Assembly: GCA_012521015.1 (NCBI GenBank)
Contig: JAAYNE010000121.1
Span: forward strand, 1 to 34,709
Source: Clostridiaceae bacterium
Lineage (GTDB): Bacteria; Bacillota; Clostridia; Saccharofermentanales; DTU023
Reading direction: 5' to 3'
DNA: 34,709 bases
Shown here: piece by piece, positions 19,201 to 27,334 of the stretch
Layout: every line of letters begins with the position of its first letter
Numbering within the stretch: position 1 is the first letter of the stretch
Translations under genes and position numbers: made by a program
The notes under the pieces: generated by a model
The model's database searches: none
Told to the model about the DNA's origin: nothing
The model's input: only the letters and a program-made list of their open reading frames with translations

Positions 19201-19736
19201 ATTTAAAACAATTCAATGACGATTTTACAGAATTACTGCCCAGAGATCCGGGGCGAGGAACAGCAATTCGTTCAGAGCTAATTCGTCAGACCAATCAGCA
19301 TTTTGCTGAAATTAGATTGGCTGATGTAATTGCAACAGCTTTAAGTATGATGGGTGATGAAATTGACGCAACTTTATTAAACATTGATTTAACTTCGGAC
19401 TCAGAGATAAATCCTTTTGCTCATTGTTATGGCAATATAGGTCAAGCGATTTCAGGCACGAATCCATATACCTTAACTTCCGGTATTGAGCAGGAAAATG
19501 TATTAGCTTATGCCTACGGTTCCGGTAACAAAAGAATTATTGTTTTGATAAATTTATCTGAAATGTCATCCAGCTGCCAGATTCTCAATATTGACCTCAA
19601 AGGATTCAGACAATCGATCTATGACTCAAAAGGTACTGTCCTTGAACAATCCAAGGTTAGACATCACAAAACGATATATTCACTTTTACCCGGCGGAGTT
19701 ATTGTACTTGAGGGAACGTTACAGAAAAACAAATAA
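16248..19736 (+). CDS. Large extracellular protein anchored by an N-terminal TM: propeller-like repeats, Thr/Lys decapeptide repeat, CBM-like region, GH-A-like C-terminal region
   Basis: TM NFVVLAICLIAVLIPVLTLYLF; YCF48/BNR-like units (GNKGYILSIDSFSTT, VGEAGFVLYGN, GDQGQVVFSKDGYSFDSL); CBM/galactose-binding-like FSFEFWAKSDSDDSINLNLSFEG...LWLQIELTGSGKLYLDNLWFG; then LELCNTFNANPWLII...IYLEIGDPNG. Start at ATG 16248 overlaps the stop of the previous CDS. Confidence 0.7.
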   Translation: MFKRRYGRIKKRNFVVLAICLIAVLIPVLTLYLFSAERVELSNIADFSISDQSSRQVVQGLGFDITTVNDGNLLNNNSFEPLVYKQNLRIDSGNDEIIKVAMPNDPATRIFPENFFVDANAEVFATDSEGRRTFKKSGKVSQYLPDQISEFQPVSLPPDLPRNISWNSVVESNEKVILGGNKGYILSIDSFSTTTLSRLPSEEKVIGVCVFDDLFLALDENGGFYKSSDSLKWELIFRIADKFLLTESKSNLTDNTERFVVKTDDIETSTSETSNTETSTDKTKDIKTQTSEKNNDELSASKTSTSKPADTETSAVKTDVAETSTEKTNDTETSTGKTDNVEILTGKTDEAAISVDEIDNTEIEAKPSENIKWLDLSSRIDDQGNSIFMAVGEAGFVLYGNLEKNYTKRLETSQNINAVTSNSDGFYLVGDNSLAFYSYDGENYRYLDVPLKANWQAVASRGSQIMIAGDQGQVVFSKDGYSFDSLNNETISELSLQYTEQNHDDQEVIVIKPHFISCSILSNEQFVLLDSRGMSFFSDNLGVTWKNLSDLATNKFNLVQRLPSGRLVMAGLDGRIEYAIMGLVIKLDSKLEQGKYENGDFLVLEQISTTPIIQPKVEESETLVGDWYISNPSAVQIQINHNAPDGGRAALEVDLSQGSNSDNKFTGLFSKQTIERQIPQNSGLIIQQKLEDIAYANIKNNTLFSFEFWAKSDSDDSINLNLSFEGLNLQIEQVNKIISGDWKKHQGYFVIPKNSLREDKSLWLQIELTGSGKLYLDNLWFGVADNLGKNVLANLSEDLPKNSIMRLSFIPIGSKRYHSESWLSSEKYYSSYYQDQTEVKLQGQANLAKSLELCNTFNANPWLIIDSQASDSELKHLMQYLFGQQSTPLGELRTVHGALSRYSDIFNQIYLEIGDPNGLLENDWQRKSYVNWVVQVLSETPEYAQVKKKLIFVDGMQYKDNIILSDADYHASDFNLNNKINNLTDLKQFNDDFTELLPRDPGRGTAIRSELIRQTNQHFAEIRLADVIATALSMMGDEIDATLLNIDLTSDSEINPFAHCYGNIGQAISGTNPYTLTSGIEQENVLAYAYGSGNKRIIVLINLSEMSSSCQILNIDLKGFRQSIYDSKGTVLEQSKVRHHKTIYSLLPGGVIVLEGTLQKNK
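17031..17340 (+). repeat. Degenerate ~30-nt tandem repeat encoding decapeptides K-T-(D/N)-(D/N)-x-E-T-S-T-x
   Basis: Translated units KTDVAETSTE / KTNDTETSTG / KTDNVEILTG / KTDEAAISVD and more degenerate neighbours. Confidence 0.85.
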
Positions 19737-19756
19737 ATTTGTTGTGAGGTAAAAAA

Positions 19757-20941
19757 GTGGTTGATAATTTTGCGCAACTTTATTATTTGGATTCATATCA
19801 AAGCGAGTTTACAGCAGAGGTAACAGCTGTTAAAGAAGAAAAAAATAAAATTTGGCTATCCTTGTCTCAGACTTGTTTTTATCCGCAAGGTGGCGGTCAA
19901 CCGGGTGATCAGGGAATTTTGCAATTGATTGAACCCAATAATCAAACTGTAAAGGTTTTTGATACGATTTGGTCTGACGATATTATTTGGCATCAAGTTG
20001 ATCAATTGTTGGCTAAAGGAACATCAGTTGTCGGACAAATTGATTTTGCCAAGCGTTATGATTTGATGCAGCAACATAGCGGTGAACACATTTTTTCCGG
20101 TATTGTAAATCGTGAATACGGCTATACAAATGTCGGTTTTAATATTAATTCAACGGAGATGACTTTTGATTTTGACGGAGACTTAAATTGGGCACAGATT
20201 TTTGAAGTTGAAACAGAAGCAAATCAAGCTATCTACGAGAACATTCCGATCGAGATTCGTTATATTACTCAATCAGAACAAGACATGTGGACCTATCGGA
20301 GTAAATTGCAACTTGAGCAAAATATCAGATTGGTAATTATTCCGGGATATGATATATGTGCATGTGCAGGTACACACCTTGCTCGTACCGGAGAAATTGG
20401 TCAAATCAAAATCATTAAACGTGAATCTTATAAAGGTGGAGTTCGCTTAACAGCTCTCTGTGGTACAAGAGCATTGCGTTATTTTCAAAATCTGTTTCAA
20501 GTTATACAAAATGTCGGTGAAGTTATGTCTGCCAATCCGGATAATTTATTGGAAAAAATAATCAATCAACAATCTGAGATTTCTGATTTGAAATTTCAAA
20601 TTAACAAAAAAAACAAAGCATGGTTGGATCTGTTTGTACAAAAATTGCAGCCTAATACAGAAAGAATAATATTAACCAATCCCGAGTTTGATAAATATGA
20701 ATGGAAATATGTATGTCGATATTTGAGCGAATATGTAAGTGACTTTGTCGGTATTTTAACATCAAAAACTCAACATAATCAGCTTTTATTTTTGTACTCA
20801 AATAAGCAAGATTTGCGAACAATTATTCCGGAGTTAAAAGAGAAATTTAATTTCCAAGGTGGAGGAAATGCGAGTTTGATCCAGGGTTCGTTAGAAACAG
20901 AGTTGTCAATTATTAAAAATTTTTTAAACAGAATAACTTAA
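19757..20941 (+). CDS. AlaX-type alanyl-tRNA editing protein with C-terminal DHHA1 domain
   Basis: CFYPQGGGQPGDQG, QQHSGEHIFSGIV (HxxxH), CACAGTHLARTGEIGQIKII (CxxxH), C-terminal FQGGGNASLIQG. GTG start. Confidence 0.88.
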   Translation: MVDNFAQLYYLDSYQSEFTAEVTAVKEEKNKIWLSLSQTCFYPQGGGQPGDQGILQLIEPNNQTVKVFDTIWSDDIIWHQVDQLLAKGTSVVGQIDFAKRYDLMQQHSGEHIFSGIVNREYGYTNVGFNINSTEMTFDFDGDLNWAQIFEVETEANQAIYENIPIEIRYITQSEQDMWTYRSKLQLEQNIRLVIIPGYDICACAGTHLARTGEIGQIKIIKRESYKGGVRLTALCGTRALRYFQNLFQVIQNVGEVMSANPDNLLEKIINQQSEISDLKFQINKKNKAWLDLFVQKLQPNTERIILTNPEFDKYEWKYVCRYLSEYVSDFVGILTSKTQHNQLLFLYSNKQDLRTIIPELKEKFNFQGGGNASLIQGSLETELSIIKNFLNRIT

Positions 20942-21124
20942 AAATGTATTTGTTTTTATTGAAATATCTTAAAAATAGACTTTTAAGACTAATTAATTGT
21001 TCAAATAGCACAAGTAAATCAAATATTTCTAATCAATTCTCCAAATTTTTCGAAAAGTCCAACTTATCTCTTGACCTGAAATAAAGCTATGAATATACTT
21101 TAATCAAGCTTCAGGGAATTCTAA

Positions 21125-21690
21125 AAAACCTTGATCGAAAAATCTAGCACCATGAAAATGGTTCGGGATGGCAGTAACTTGATAACTGAACATTTAGCTG
21201 GCAAAAGAAGAGTCGAATTACCTAAAGGTAAAACCGATCTACATAAGAGGCAAAAATGGTATGATAAATAATTACTATTAATTATTAATCGGCTATTAAA
21301 TAATAAAATATCAGTCAAGATATTAAAACCCAAAATAGCTGAAAATAGTGAGAATAAATAGTAAAAAGATTCAGTATATAATCAGATACCAATTTAAATA
21401 TTCTAGCAATGCACTTGTGGTATAGATCTTAAAAGAGTTTATAGGTAGATCATTGATTGGATCAGAAATACACAATGAATGATAAAATTATAAAGAGTTG
21501 CCGGCTTGAACAACTACCATTAAGAAGTAATAAAAAATGAATGTTAAGTTGAGTATTGTAAATGCTAAGTTAGAAAAGGGATTGCAAGTCAAACAATTGA
21601 ATAAAAACATAGGGTTCAACAGAATACGAGAATGTATAAAAAACGTCAGAAGTACTGTTGGTAAAATGTAAGACATAGCCTGGAATGTGA
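21125..21690 (+). pseudogene. Possible decayed coding remnants in an otherwise non-coding gap
   Basis: Short in-frame stretches with coding-like composition: KTLIEKSSTMKMVRDGSNLITEHLAGKRRVELPKGKTDLHKRQKWYDK* (21125-21271) continuing in frame past the stop as LLLINRLLNNKISVKILKPKIAENSENK*; and MNVKLSIVNAKLEKGLQVKQLNKNIGFNRIRECIKNVRSTVGKM* (from 21537). No family recognised. Confidence 0.25.
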
Positions 21691-21871
21691 TGAGTTCAAG
21701 CGTTAGATAAAAAAAGTTCCGTTAATGTAATAGAGTAACGATCGAAGAATTGGCAGGTTCGCTGAAGCTTTTAAATTACTCTAAAAATTCTAAAACTTTA
21801 ATTCCCCAAAAATCGGAAAATCATTTGTAAGTTTCATAAAGATAAAAGCAATTTGCGGAAAAGTCGATATA

Positions 21872-21927
21872 TGCTCAAAATTTTAAGCTGTTTAAACTTC
21901 AATTTGCTGAACTCTGATTTTTGAGCA
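21872..21927 (+). repeat. Intergenic palindromic repeat, copy A (56 bp)
   Basis: TGCTCAAAA-38nt-TTTTGAGCA, perfect 9-bp terminal inverted repeat; interior matches copy B at about 26/38 positions. Confidence 0.7.
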
Positions 21928-21933
21928 AAACTT

Positions 21934-21957
21934 AAGGGGATGGTTTTTCGTCCCTTT
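21934..21957 (+). terminator. Possible terminator-like stem-loop in the convergent gap before hpt
   Basis: aaggg (21934-21938) pairs with ccctt (21952-21956), flanked by T-rich sequence; short stem. Confidence 0.3.
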
Positions 21958-22059
21958 ATTTTGAATGTTTTTAAATATTTTTAACAATTTTCCGAAGGTA
22001 CTGGATGCTTTATTCTAAAAACATTTGGCTGAAAATTATTCAACATAAAACATTAAATT

Positions 22060-22593
22060 CTAATACGTTTCATTCAATTTTTTGATGTAGCCAAGATTAC
22101 GATATTGTTCTCTATAATCAAGTCCGTATCCGACGACTCTGGTATAATCAATTTCAAATCCGATATACTTTAGAGGCAAATTGATCATTAACTGATCGGG
22201 ATTAGCTAACATAGCGACTAGATTGATGCTTGCAGGATTGAATTTTTCTAAATGCTCAAACATATAATGAGTTGTCAGTCCGGAACGGACTATTTCTTCA
22301 ACGACCAAAACATCATTTCCGGCAATATCGATTTCAATATCTCGGGTAACCTGAACAATATTTGTTGCAGACTGAACTTGACTGATTGCCATAAAATCGA
22401 ATTTTAGCGGAAGCTTAATTGCACGTGTAAGATCTGCTAAAAAATATGTTGAGCCTTTGAGCATTGCGATAACGCTAAAAGGTCTGTTTGAATCTTGATA
22501 ATCTTGGGTAATTTGTTGTCCGAGTTCGATAACTCTTTTGGCAATTTGTTGTTCGGTAAATAAAATATCATTATTTTCCTGATTGTCCTGCAT
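22060..22593 (-). CDS. hpt: Hypoxanthine phosphoribosyltransferase
   Basis: VIAMLKGSTYFLADLTRAI, DVLVVEEIVRSGLTTHYMFEHL (PRPP loop variant), YIGFEIDYTRVVGYGLDYREQYRNLGYI. Confidence 0.92.
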   Translation of the reverse strand: MQDNQENNDILFTEQQIAKRVIELGQQITQDYQDSNRPFSVIAMLKGSTYFLADLTRAIKLPLKFDFMAISQVQSATNIVQVTRDIEIDIAGNDVLVVEEIVRSGLTTHYMFEHLEKFNPASINLVAMLANPDQLMINLPLKYIGFEIDYTRVVGYGLDYREQYRNLGYIKKLNETY

Positions 22594-22602
22594 AGAAACT
22601 CC

Positions 22603-23640
22603 TTATTCAAAACGTTGAATTAGCGATAAGAAATCCCGCCGATAAATGATTTTAACATTAATTCCAGGATATAGTTCTTCCAGTTTTTTAAGTTTTTTTC
22701 GTTTGGCACTCACATACCTTTGATCCATCGTAGTTAACTCTAAATATAAATCAAACTTGGGTAAATAGAAATCCGGACTGAATGCCATGGTAACTCTGTT
22801 TTCTTCATCCCACTCAACCGGAAAAAATTTTGGTTCATAACGCCATTCAACTTGATATAGATTAAGCAATCTGGCAAATTCTTTTTCGGATTCATTTTTG
22901 AATTCAGGTATATCAGTACTTTGTAGAATAGCCTGCTCGCTATCACCTTGTTTTGCTAAATGACGATTGATTTCATAGTCCTCAATTAAGCTATTAACTA
23001 CACTTAAACAAGCATCTAAAGATAATTTATCCGTATTCAATATCAAATGAAAAGAGTCGAATTGATTGTCATCGGCTTGGAATAATGTGCTAACAAAGCG
23101 ACGATATTGACGATCAATTCTTTGGGTTAAATCACCAGATGATATATCGGCAATCTGAGTAGCAGGAATGAATTTTTCCATGAACTTTAATTCATGCAAA
23201 GAATCAATTGATGTAGAAAAATCTTTGTTCTTTTCCTTGTATTGCAAATAATTACGATATTGCTCCTGAGAGATTTCTATTCGTTGTTCACGGATTTCCA
23301 ATGGTGAAACGGTTCGTAAATGAATTGCTCTGGGATGATCTTTTAAAAAGTAATTAGCACCGCAACCAAGCAATATGGCATTATGATTTTTAGCCCAGTC
23401 ATGGATTGAACCTTCTAAATATGCTTTGAAATTCATTTGTTGATCTGTAGTAATTGGCTCAAAAAAATACTTAGCACTTACTTCAAGCATCTGTTTTTCA
23501 TGTTCACTGGCTATCGGCTTGAGAAATATTTCAATCATTTGATCAAAATCGATTAGAGTATATCCGCTTTTATTTGATAAACGTTCAGCGAATTCATCTC
23601 CAAAACTACCGGCTTCTCTGGAAATAGTTAATATGGGCAC
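22603..23640 (-). CDS. Cytidylate kinase-like (Cytidylate_kin2) protein fused to a PD-(D/E)XK nuclease-like C-terminal domain
   Basis: N-terminus MPILTISREAGSFGDEFAERLSNKSGYTLIDFD...AILLGCGANYFLKDHPRAIHLRTVSP. C-terminus SEKEFARLLNLYQVEWRYEPKFF...FSPDFYLPKFDLYLELTTMDQRYVSAKRKKLKKLEELYPGINVKIIYRRDF. Ends 9 nt before hpt. Confidence 0.7.
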   Translation of the reverse strand: MPILTISREAGSFGDEFAERLSNKSGYTLIDFDQMIEIFLKPIASEHEKQMLEVSAKYFFEPITTDQQMNFKAYLEGSIHDWAKNHNAILLGCGANYFLKDHPRAIHLRTVSPLEIREQRIEISQEQYRNYLQYKEKNKDFSTSIDSLHELKFMEKFIPATQIADISSGDLTQRIDRQYRRFVSTLFQADDNQFDSFHLILNTDKLSLDACLSVVNSLIEDYEINRHLAKQGDSEQAILQSTDIPEFKNESEKEFARLLNLYQVEWRYEPKFFPVEWDEENRVTMAFSPDFYLPKFDLYLELTTMDQRYVSAKRKKLKKLEELYPGINVKIIYRRDFLSLIQRFE

Positions 23641-23760
23641 TTGAACCTCTTTTCAGAATTGATCAGAAACTATAGAATATTATATCATGAAATTTATTTT
23701 GATTGAACACAAACAAGAAGAATTATTGACTAATAAAAGCTGAATTTTCAGGAGTATTGA

Positions 23761-24696
23761 ATGGATAAAAATAACATAATTAAATCAGGTATTGTTGGCT
23801 ATCCGTTGAACTATTCTATTTCACCGGTCATTCATAATTATTTATACGAACAGGCCGGTAGACAAGGCGAATATAAGGAGTTCAGAGTTCGGCCGGAAGT
23901 ATTTGCCGAGAGAATGGATGCTATACTGGAAGAATATCCATATTTGAATGTTACGATTCCATATAAAAAAGAAATTATTTCACATTTACAAGGAACCTCT
24001 GATAGCGCAAGGATTTTGGGTGTTGTCAATACCGTTGCTTGTGAACTGGGTTACAATACGGACGGTATGGGATTGGAGTTAGCTTTGGCGGAATGGCCGA
24101 AACCCGATCATGCAATGATTATCGGAGCGGGAAATACTTCACGGACAGCACTATATACGTTGCTTGATATGGGGATACCGAATATTTCTTTGATTCACAG
24201 AAATGTAAATACTTTAAAAAAATTAAAGCTGGAATTTGCTTCAATGATTAAAGTAAAAGCATTATCTGCAAGAACTTTTGTAAGCATATCGACTAATCAA
24301 CAAATTACTTTTTTGAATAATCCGGAAGAAACATTCAATTTTGCTCCCAAAATAGATTTGTTAATTAACACAACTTCAGCAGGTATGTATCCTGAAATTG
24401 ATCAAATCCCTTTGGCTGAAGAGATCATTCAATATATTTTAGTTGAGTCAAAACCAAGAGTGTTTGATGTAGTTTATAATCCGATTCGTACCAAATTACT
24501 AAAGATGGCAACTGAAAGTGAATTGGAAATTAAGAATGGGCTTTCAATGCTATTTTATCAAGCATACGCTTCTCACTCAATTTGGTTCGAAGAGGAGTAC
24601 TCTGTTGAAAAAGCACAAAAACTTTGGAAGAATTTTGTCGCAAAATTTGATCCGGAAAAATTCATTGTAGAAAATTGGCCGAATAAGAAACTTTAA
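23761..24696 (+). CDS. aroE: Shikimate dehydrogenase
   Basis: GIVGYPLNYSISPVIHNYLY, LNVTIPYKKEII, GVVNTVACELGYNTDGMG, MIIGAGNTSRTALYTLLDMG, LINTTSAGMYP, VFDVVYNPIRTKLLKMA. Confidence 0.95.
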   Translation: MDKNNIIKSGIVGYPLNYSISPVIHNYLYEQAGRQGEYKEFRVRPEVFAERMDAILEEYPYLNVTIPYKKEIISHLQGTSDSARILGVVNTVACELGYNTDGMGLELALAEWPKPDHAMIIGAGNTSRTALYTLLDMGIPNISLIHRNVNTLKKLKLEFASMIKVKALSARTFVSISTNQQITFLNNPEETFNFAPKIDLLINTTSAGMYPEIDQIPLAEEIIQYILVESKPRVFDVVYNPIRTKLLKMATESELEIKNGLSMLFYQAYASHSIWFEEEYSVEKAQKLWKNFVAKFDPEKFIVENWPNKKL

Positions 24697-24697
24697 C

Positions 24698-24735
24698 TTT
24701 ATTTCAGAATAATTTAAAAATTTTTCTGAAATAGA
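24698..24735. terminator. Inverted repeat between convergent genes, candidate bidirectional terminator
   Basis: tatttcagaa (24700-24709) is a perfect inverted repeat of ttctgaaata (24724-24733). Confidence 0.5.
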
Positions 24736-24781
24736 ATTTCAATTATCAGTTTAGTTTTAAAGAAATTGTGCAAAAGATAAT

Positions 24782-25729
24782 CTAGCTTTTTCTGCAAAAC
24801 AGCTTAAAAAATTTACGAAAATAAAACTTCAATTCTCGAAATATACTTTTAATGATATTGCCTAAATTGAATCTACGAGGAAAAAATTGAGCTTTCTTCT
24901 TAATATAAGCACGAATCAACATTGCAATTTCTTGAGTATGGACTTGAGTATTGTAATGCATCATATAATCTTCTGTATTAGGTGCGGCATAAAAAAAACG
25001 ATACCAAGCACCATATGCATCACCTAATCCGAATAAATGTCCGGCTTCATGTGCTGCAACTTGTTTCAAACTCTGTGTGCTGCGTAAATCATTGATCACA
25101 GCATAGCCGGGAAAATTTCGACTCCAATTGTAGCCAAAGCTTTCAATTTGCCCGGTGCGAAAAATTCCCCAGAACCTGCGAAAGAGTCCACTTGCAACAT
25201 GTGATGGTAAAAGTTTGGACTTTTTGACGAAGATAGGTATTGGTCTCGTTTTGCCTTTTAGTAATCGCTTTAAGAAAACAATTCTTGGATTTTGCTGACC
25301 GGATAAGATATCTTCATATAGTTTGACATGTAACGGTAATTTTGCCAGATGTTGTTCGGATAATTGATATTCTATATCTTTTGAAGCTTCACAACCGGGT
25401 AATTTTGTTAAATTTTGCTTAGATAGTTGATTTGACGTCTCTTTTAACAAGTTGTGATTATTATTGCGAGCGAGTGTTTTTGCTTGATGTTGTTTGACCG
25501 GACTTTGCCCTGTTTTTTGTAATAGGAAAAAATCTGAACATGCCTGACTGAGTTCCGGATTCATCGGGTAAAAACCGGACCAATTTTGTTCAATGCCCTT
25601 GATAACATAGTGTTTGTAGGAATGGTTGTGTGAAAAAATATTAAGTGCAAATTTATTAAAGGATACGTAAACTGTTAAGTGAAAGCCGCTATGCGGATCA
25701 TAATTTAGACGTAAAGGTGAACGGTTCAT
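24782..25729 (-). CDS. Metzincin-like zinc metalloprotease of unknown family
   Basis: VAAHEAGHLFGLGDAYG fits HExxHxxGxxD; downstream TEDYMMHYN is a candidate Met-turn. No signal peptide obvious. Internal near-duplicate QLSKQNLTKLP / QLSEQHLAKLP. Confidence 0.7.
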   Translation of the reverse strand: MNRSPLRLNYDPHSGFHLTVYVSFNKFALNIFSHNHSYKHYVIKGIEQNWSGFYPMNPELSQACSDFFLLQKTGQSPVKQHQAKTLARNNNHNLLKETSNQLSKQNLTKLPGCEASKDIEYQLSEQHLAKLPLHVKLYEDILSGQQNPRIVFLKRLLKGKTRPIPIFVKKSKLLPSHVASGLFRRFWGIFRTGQIESFGYNWSRNFPGYAVINDLRSTQSLKQVAAHEAGHLFGLGDAYGAWYRFFYAAPNTEDYMMHYNTQVHTQEIAMLIRAYIKKKAQFFPRRFNLGNIIKSIFRELKFYFRKFFKLFCRKS

Positions 25730-25736
25730 AATCAGC

Positions 25737-26546
25737 TCATGGTTTATTTGCCTGAATATTGTTTTTCAGCCAAGATTTCAAGCTGATTATTTTAAATTTT
25801 CGAGCTAAACGTTTATACCACGGGAACAAAGAGATGTCCTGCGGATAAAACAGATGAGCATGACTCATATCGAGAAAAATCGGGTAAAGATAAGAAGTTT
25901 GCTCAGTACTGACATAGTTTACGATTCCGGCTCCGGCAGAGAGAATTTCTTCTTCGTTTTTCATATCTGTGATCAAAATCAGATTATTTTGGCTGACAGG
26001 CTTTTTCAGGTTTTCCGATTCGATAAACCTTAAAGTTTCCGACAGAATGTTATCAACAATCAAGACATTTAAAATAGGACGATAAAGTAAAAATATTCGA
26101 TGGTATTTACTCTGAAATTTATGATTAATGAAAGGAGTCTTTTTTTCAAAAATCAAACCTAAGCGATGCTTGGCAACTTGTTGGTAATTTTGTCGATCAA
26201 ACCAATCGGTGATCATTTGTACAATATTTCCTTGTCGTTTAATCTGACTCAGCAAAACAGTATCAAGTTTGTATTTTTCCACCTTAGCTAATTTTGCCAA
26301 ACTTTTGGGGTCGGCAGGGTTATAGGGGTGAATTACGTGATCAGCAATCATTGTGTTTATGCTACCTACACAAAATATAATATATAGAATTGCTAAACCG
26401 GCAAAGATTAGATTCAGCCATTTCATTGCGAGCAAAGGTTGTAAATGTTGAATATTGCTTCGAATCCATAATAGAGCAAATCCAAGCAATAAAAGAATAA
26501 AAATTTGGCTGATTATATTGCGGATTTTCCAATACTTCCGTTTCAC
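25737..26546 (-). CDS. Uncharacterised membrane protein with two N-terminal TM segments
   Basis: IISQIFILLLLGFALLWI and LNLIFAGLAILYIIFCVGSI hydrophobic segments followed by a soluble region; stop lies 7 bp before the metzincin ATG. Confidence 0.65.
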   Translation of the reverse strand: MKRKYWKIRNIISQIFILLLLGFALLWIRSNIQHLQPLLAMKWLNLIFAGLAILYIIFCVGSINTMIADHVIHPYNPADPKSLAKLAKVEKYKLDTVLLSQIKRQGNIVQMITDWFDRQNYQQVAKHRLGLIFEKKTPFINHKFQSKYHRIFLLYRPILNVLIVDNILSETLRFIESENLKKPVSQNNLILITDMKNEEEILSAGAGIVNYVSTEQTSYLYPIFLDMSHAHLFYPQDISLFPWYKRLARKFKIISLKSWLKNNIQANKP

Positions 26547-26806
26547 ACTTCACCCCTAATTTTTTATAATTGTATCATTAAAAAAAACATTTTAAAACTT
26601 GAGATTTAATCCAGTGACTAAATTATGTTTCCTATTAAATTGTTCAACTAATGTAGATTTAGAAAATTCTAGAAATTCAATCGGTGGCAATTAAACAACT
26701 TTTACCACAATTTTTTAGTATAAGTTATAAGATTGTTACTTTAATTTCATCTTAAATAATTAAACGAAAAAGAGAGAATGGATTATCTGCAAGGAAAAAT
26801 ACTTTA

Positions 26807-27088
26807 TTAATTATTTTCTACAGAATAAGGATCCTTAACATCAGCCACTTCCAAAGAGTTTTTCCGGGATTTAAGAAAGGGTTGTTCAAAATCGTTCCCG
26901 ATTAAAGTGTCAAGACTGACTTTAAAATAAGAGCTGATTTTTTTGGCAACAGCAAGACTGGGAATTCTTTCAGCATTTTCATAATGTGAAACCAAACTGC
27001 GAGAAATGCCTAGTTCTTTTGCTAACATTAATTGAGTTAAATTATTTTGTTTGCGTAATTGTTTGAGATTATTTGAAAAATCTGTCAT
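26807..27088 (-). CDS. XRE-family HTH regulator
   Basis: LKQLRKQNNLTQLMLAKELGISRSLVSHYENAERIPSLAVAKKISSYFKVSLDTLIG. ATG at 27088 has an SD-like aggtgg; track ORF start at 27163 is likely too long. Confidence 0.9.
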   Translation of the reverse strand: MTDFSNNLKQLRKQNNLTQLMLAKELGISRSLVSHYENAERIPSLAVAKKISSYFKVSLDTLIGNDFEQPFLKSRKNSLEVADVKDPYSVENN

Positions 27089-27114
27089 AAGACCACCTAA
27101 ATTAAAATGAAATA

Positions 27115-27149
27115 ATGTTACAATCAGCGACTGTTTCTTATTGTAACAT
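27115..27149. promoter_or_regulatory. Candidate operator: perfect 10-bp inverted repeat upstream of the XRE gene
   Basis: ATGTTACAAT (27115-27124) - 15 nt - ATTGTAACAT (27140-27149). Confidence 0.55.
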
Positions 27150-27334
27150 ATTTTCAGAAACAAGTAGTTAGTTAATTACAAATTGGACAGAGTAAATTTT
27201 GACAAATTTAGGAAATCAAAAATTTAATTTGATTCAGTCTTTTTTATTTAATGCTGAAGAATATTTAAATTCGTGATACAATAAGTAACATCAAAGTACA
27301 TGTTAAATCAATAATGATATTAAGGAGTAACAAG

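Noticed and set aside
21121-21676. Short minus-strand ORFs (21121-21333, 21488-21676) as possible genes
   Set aside because: Short, hydrophobic or Leu/Phe-rich by AT-rich composition, no RBS or motif; the plus-strand fragments look more coding-like but are also broken.
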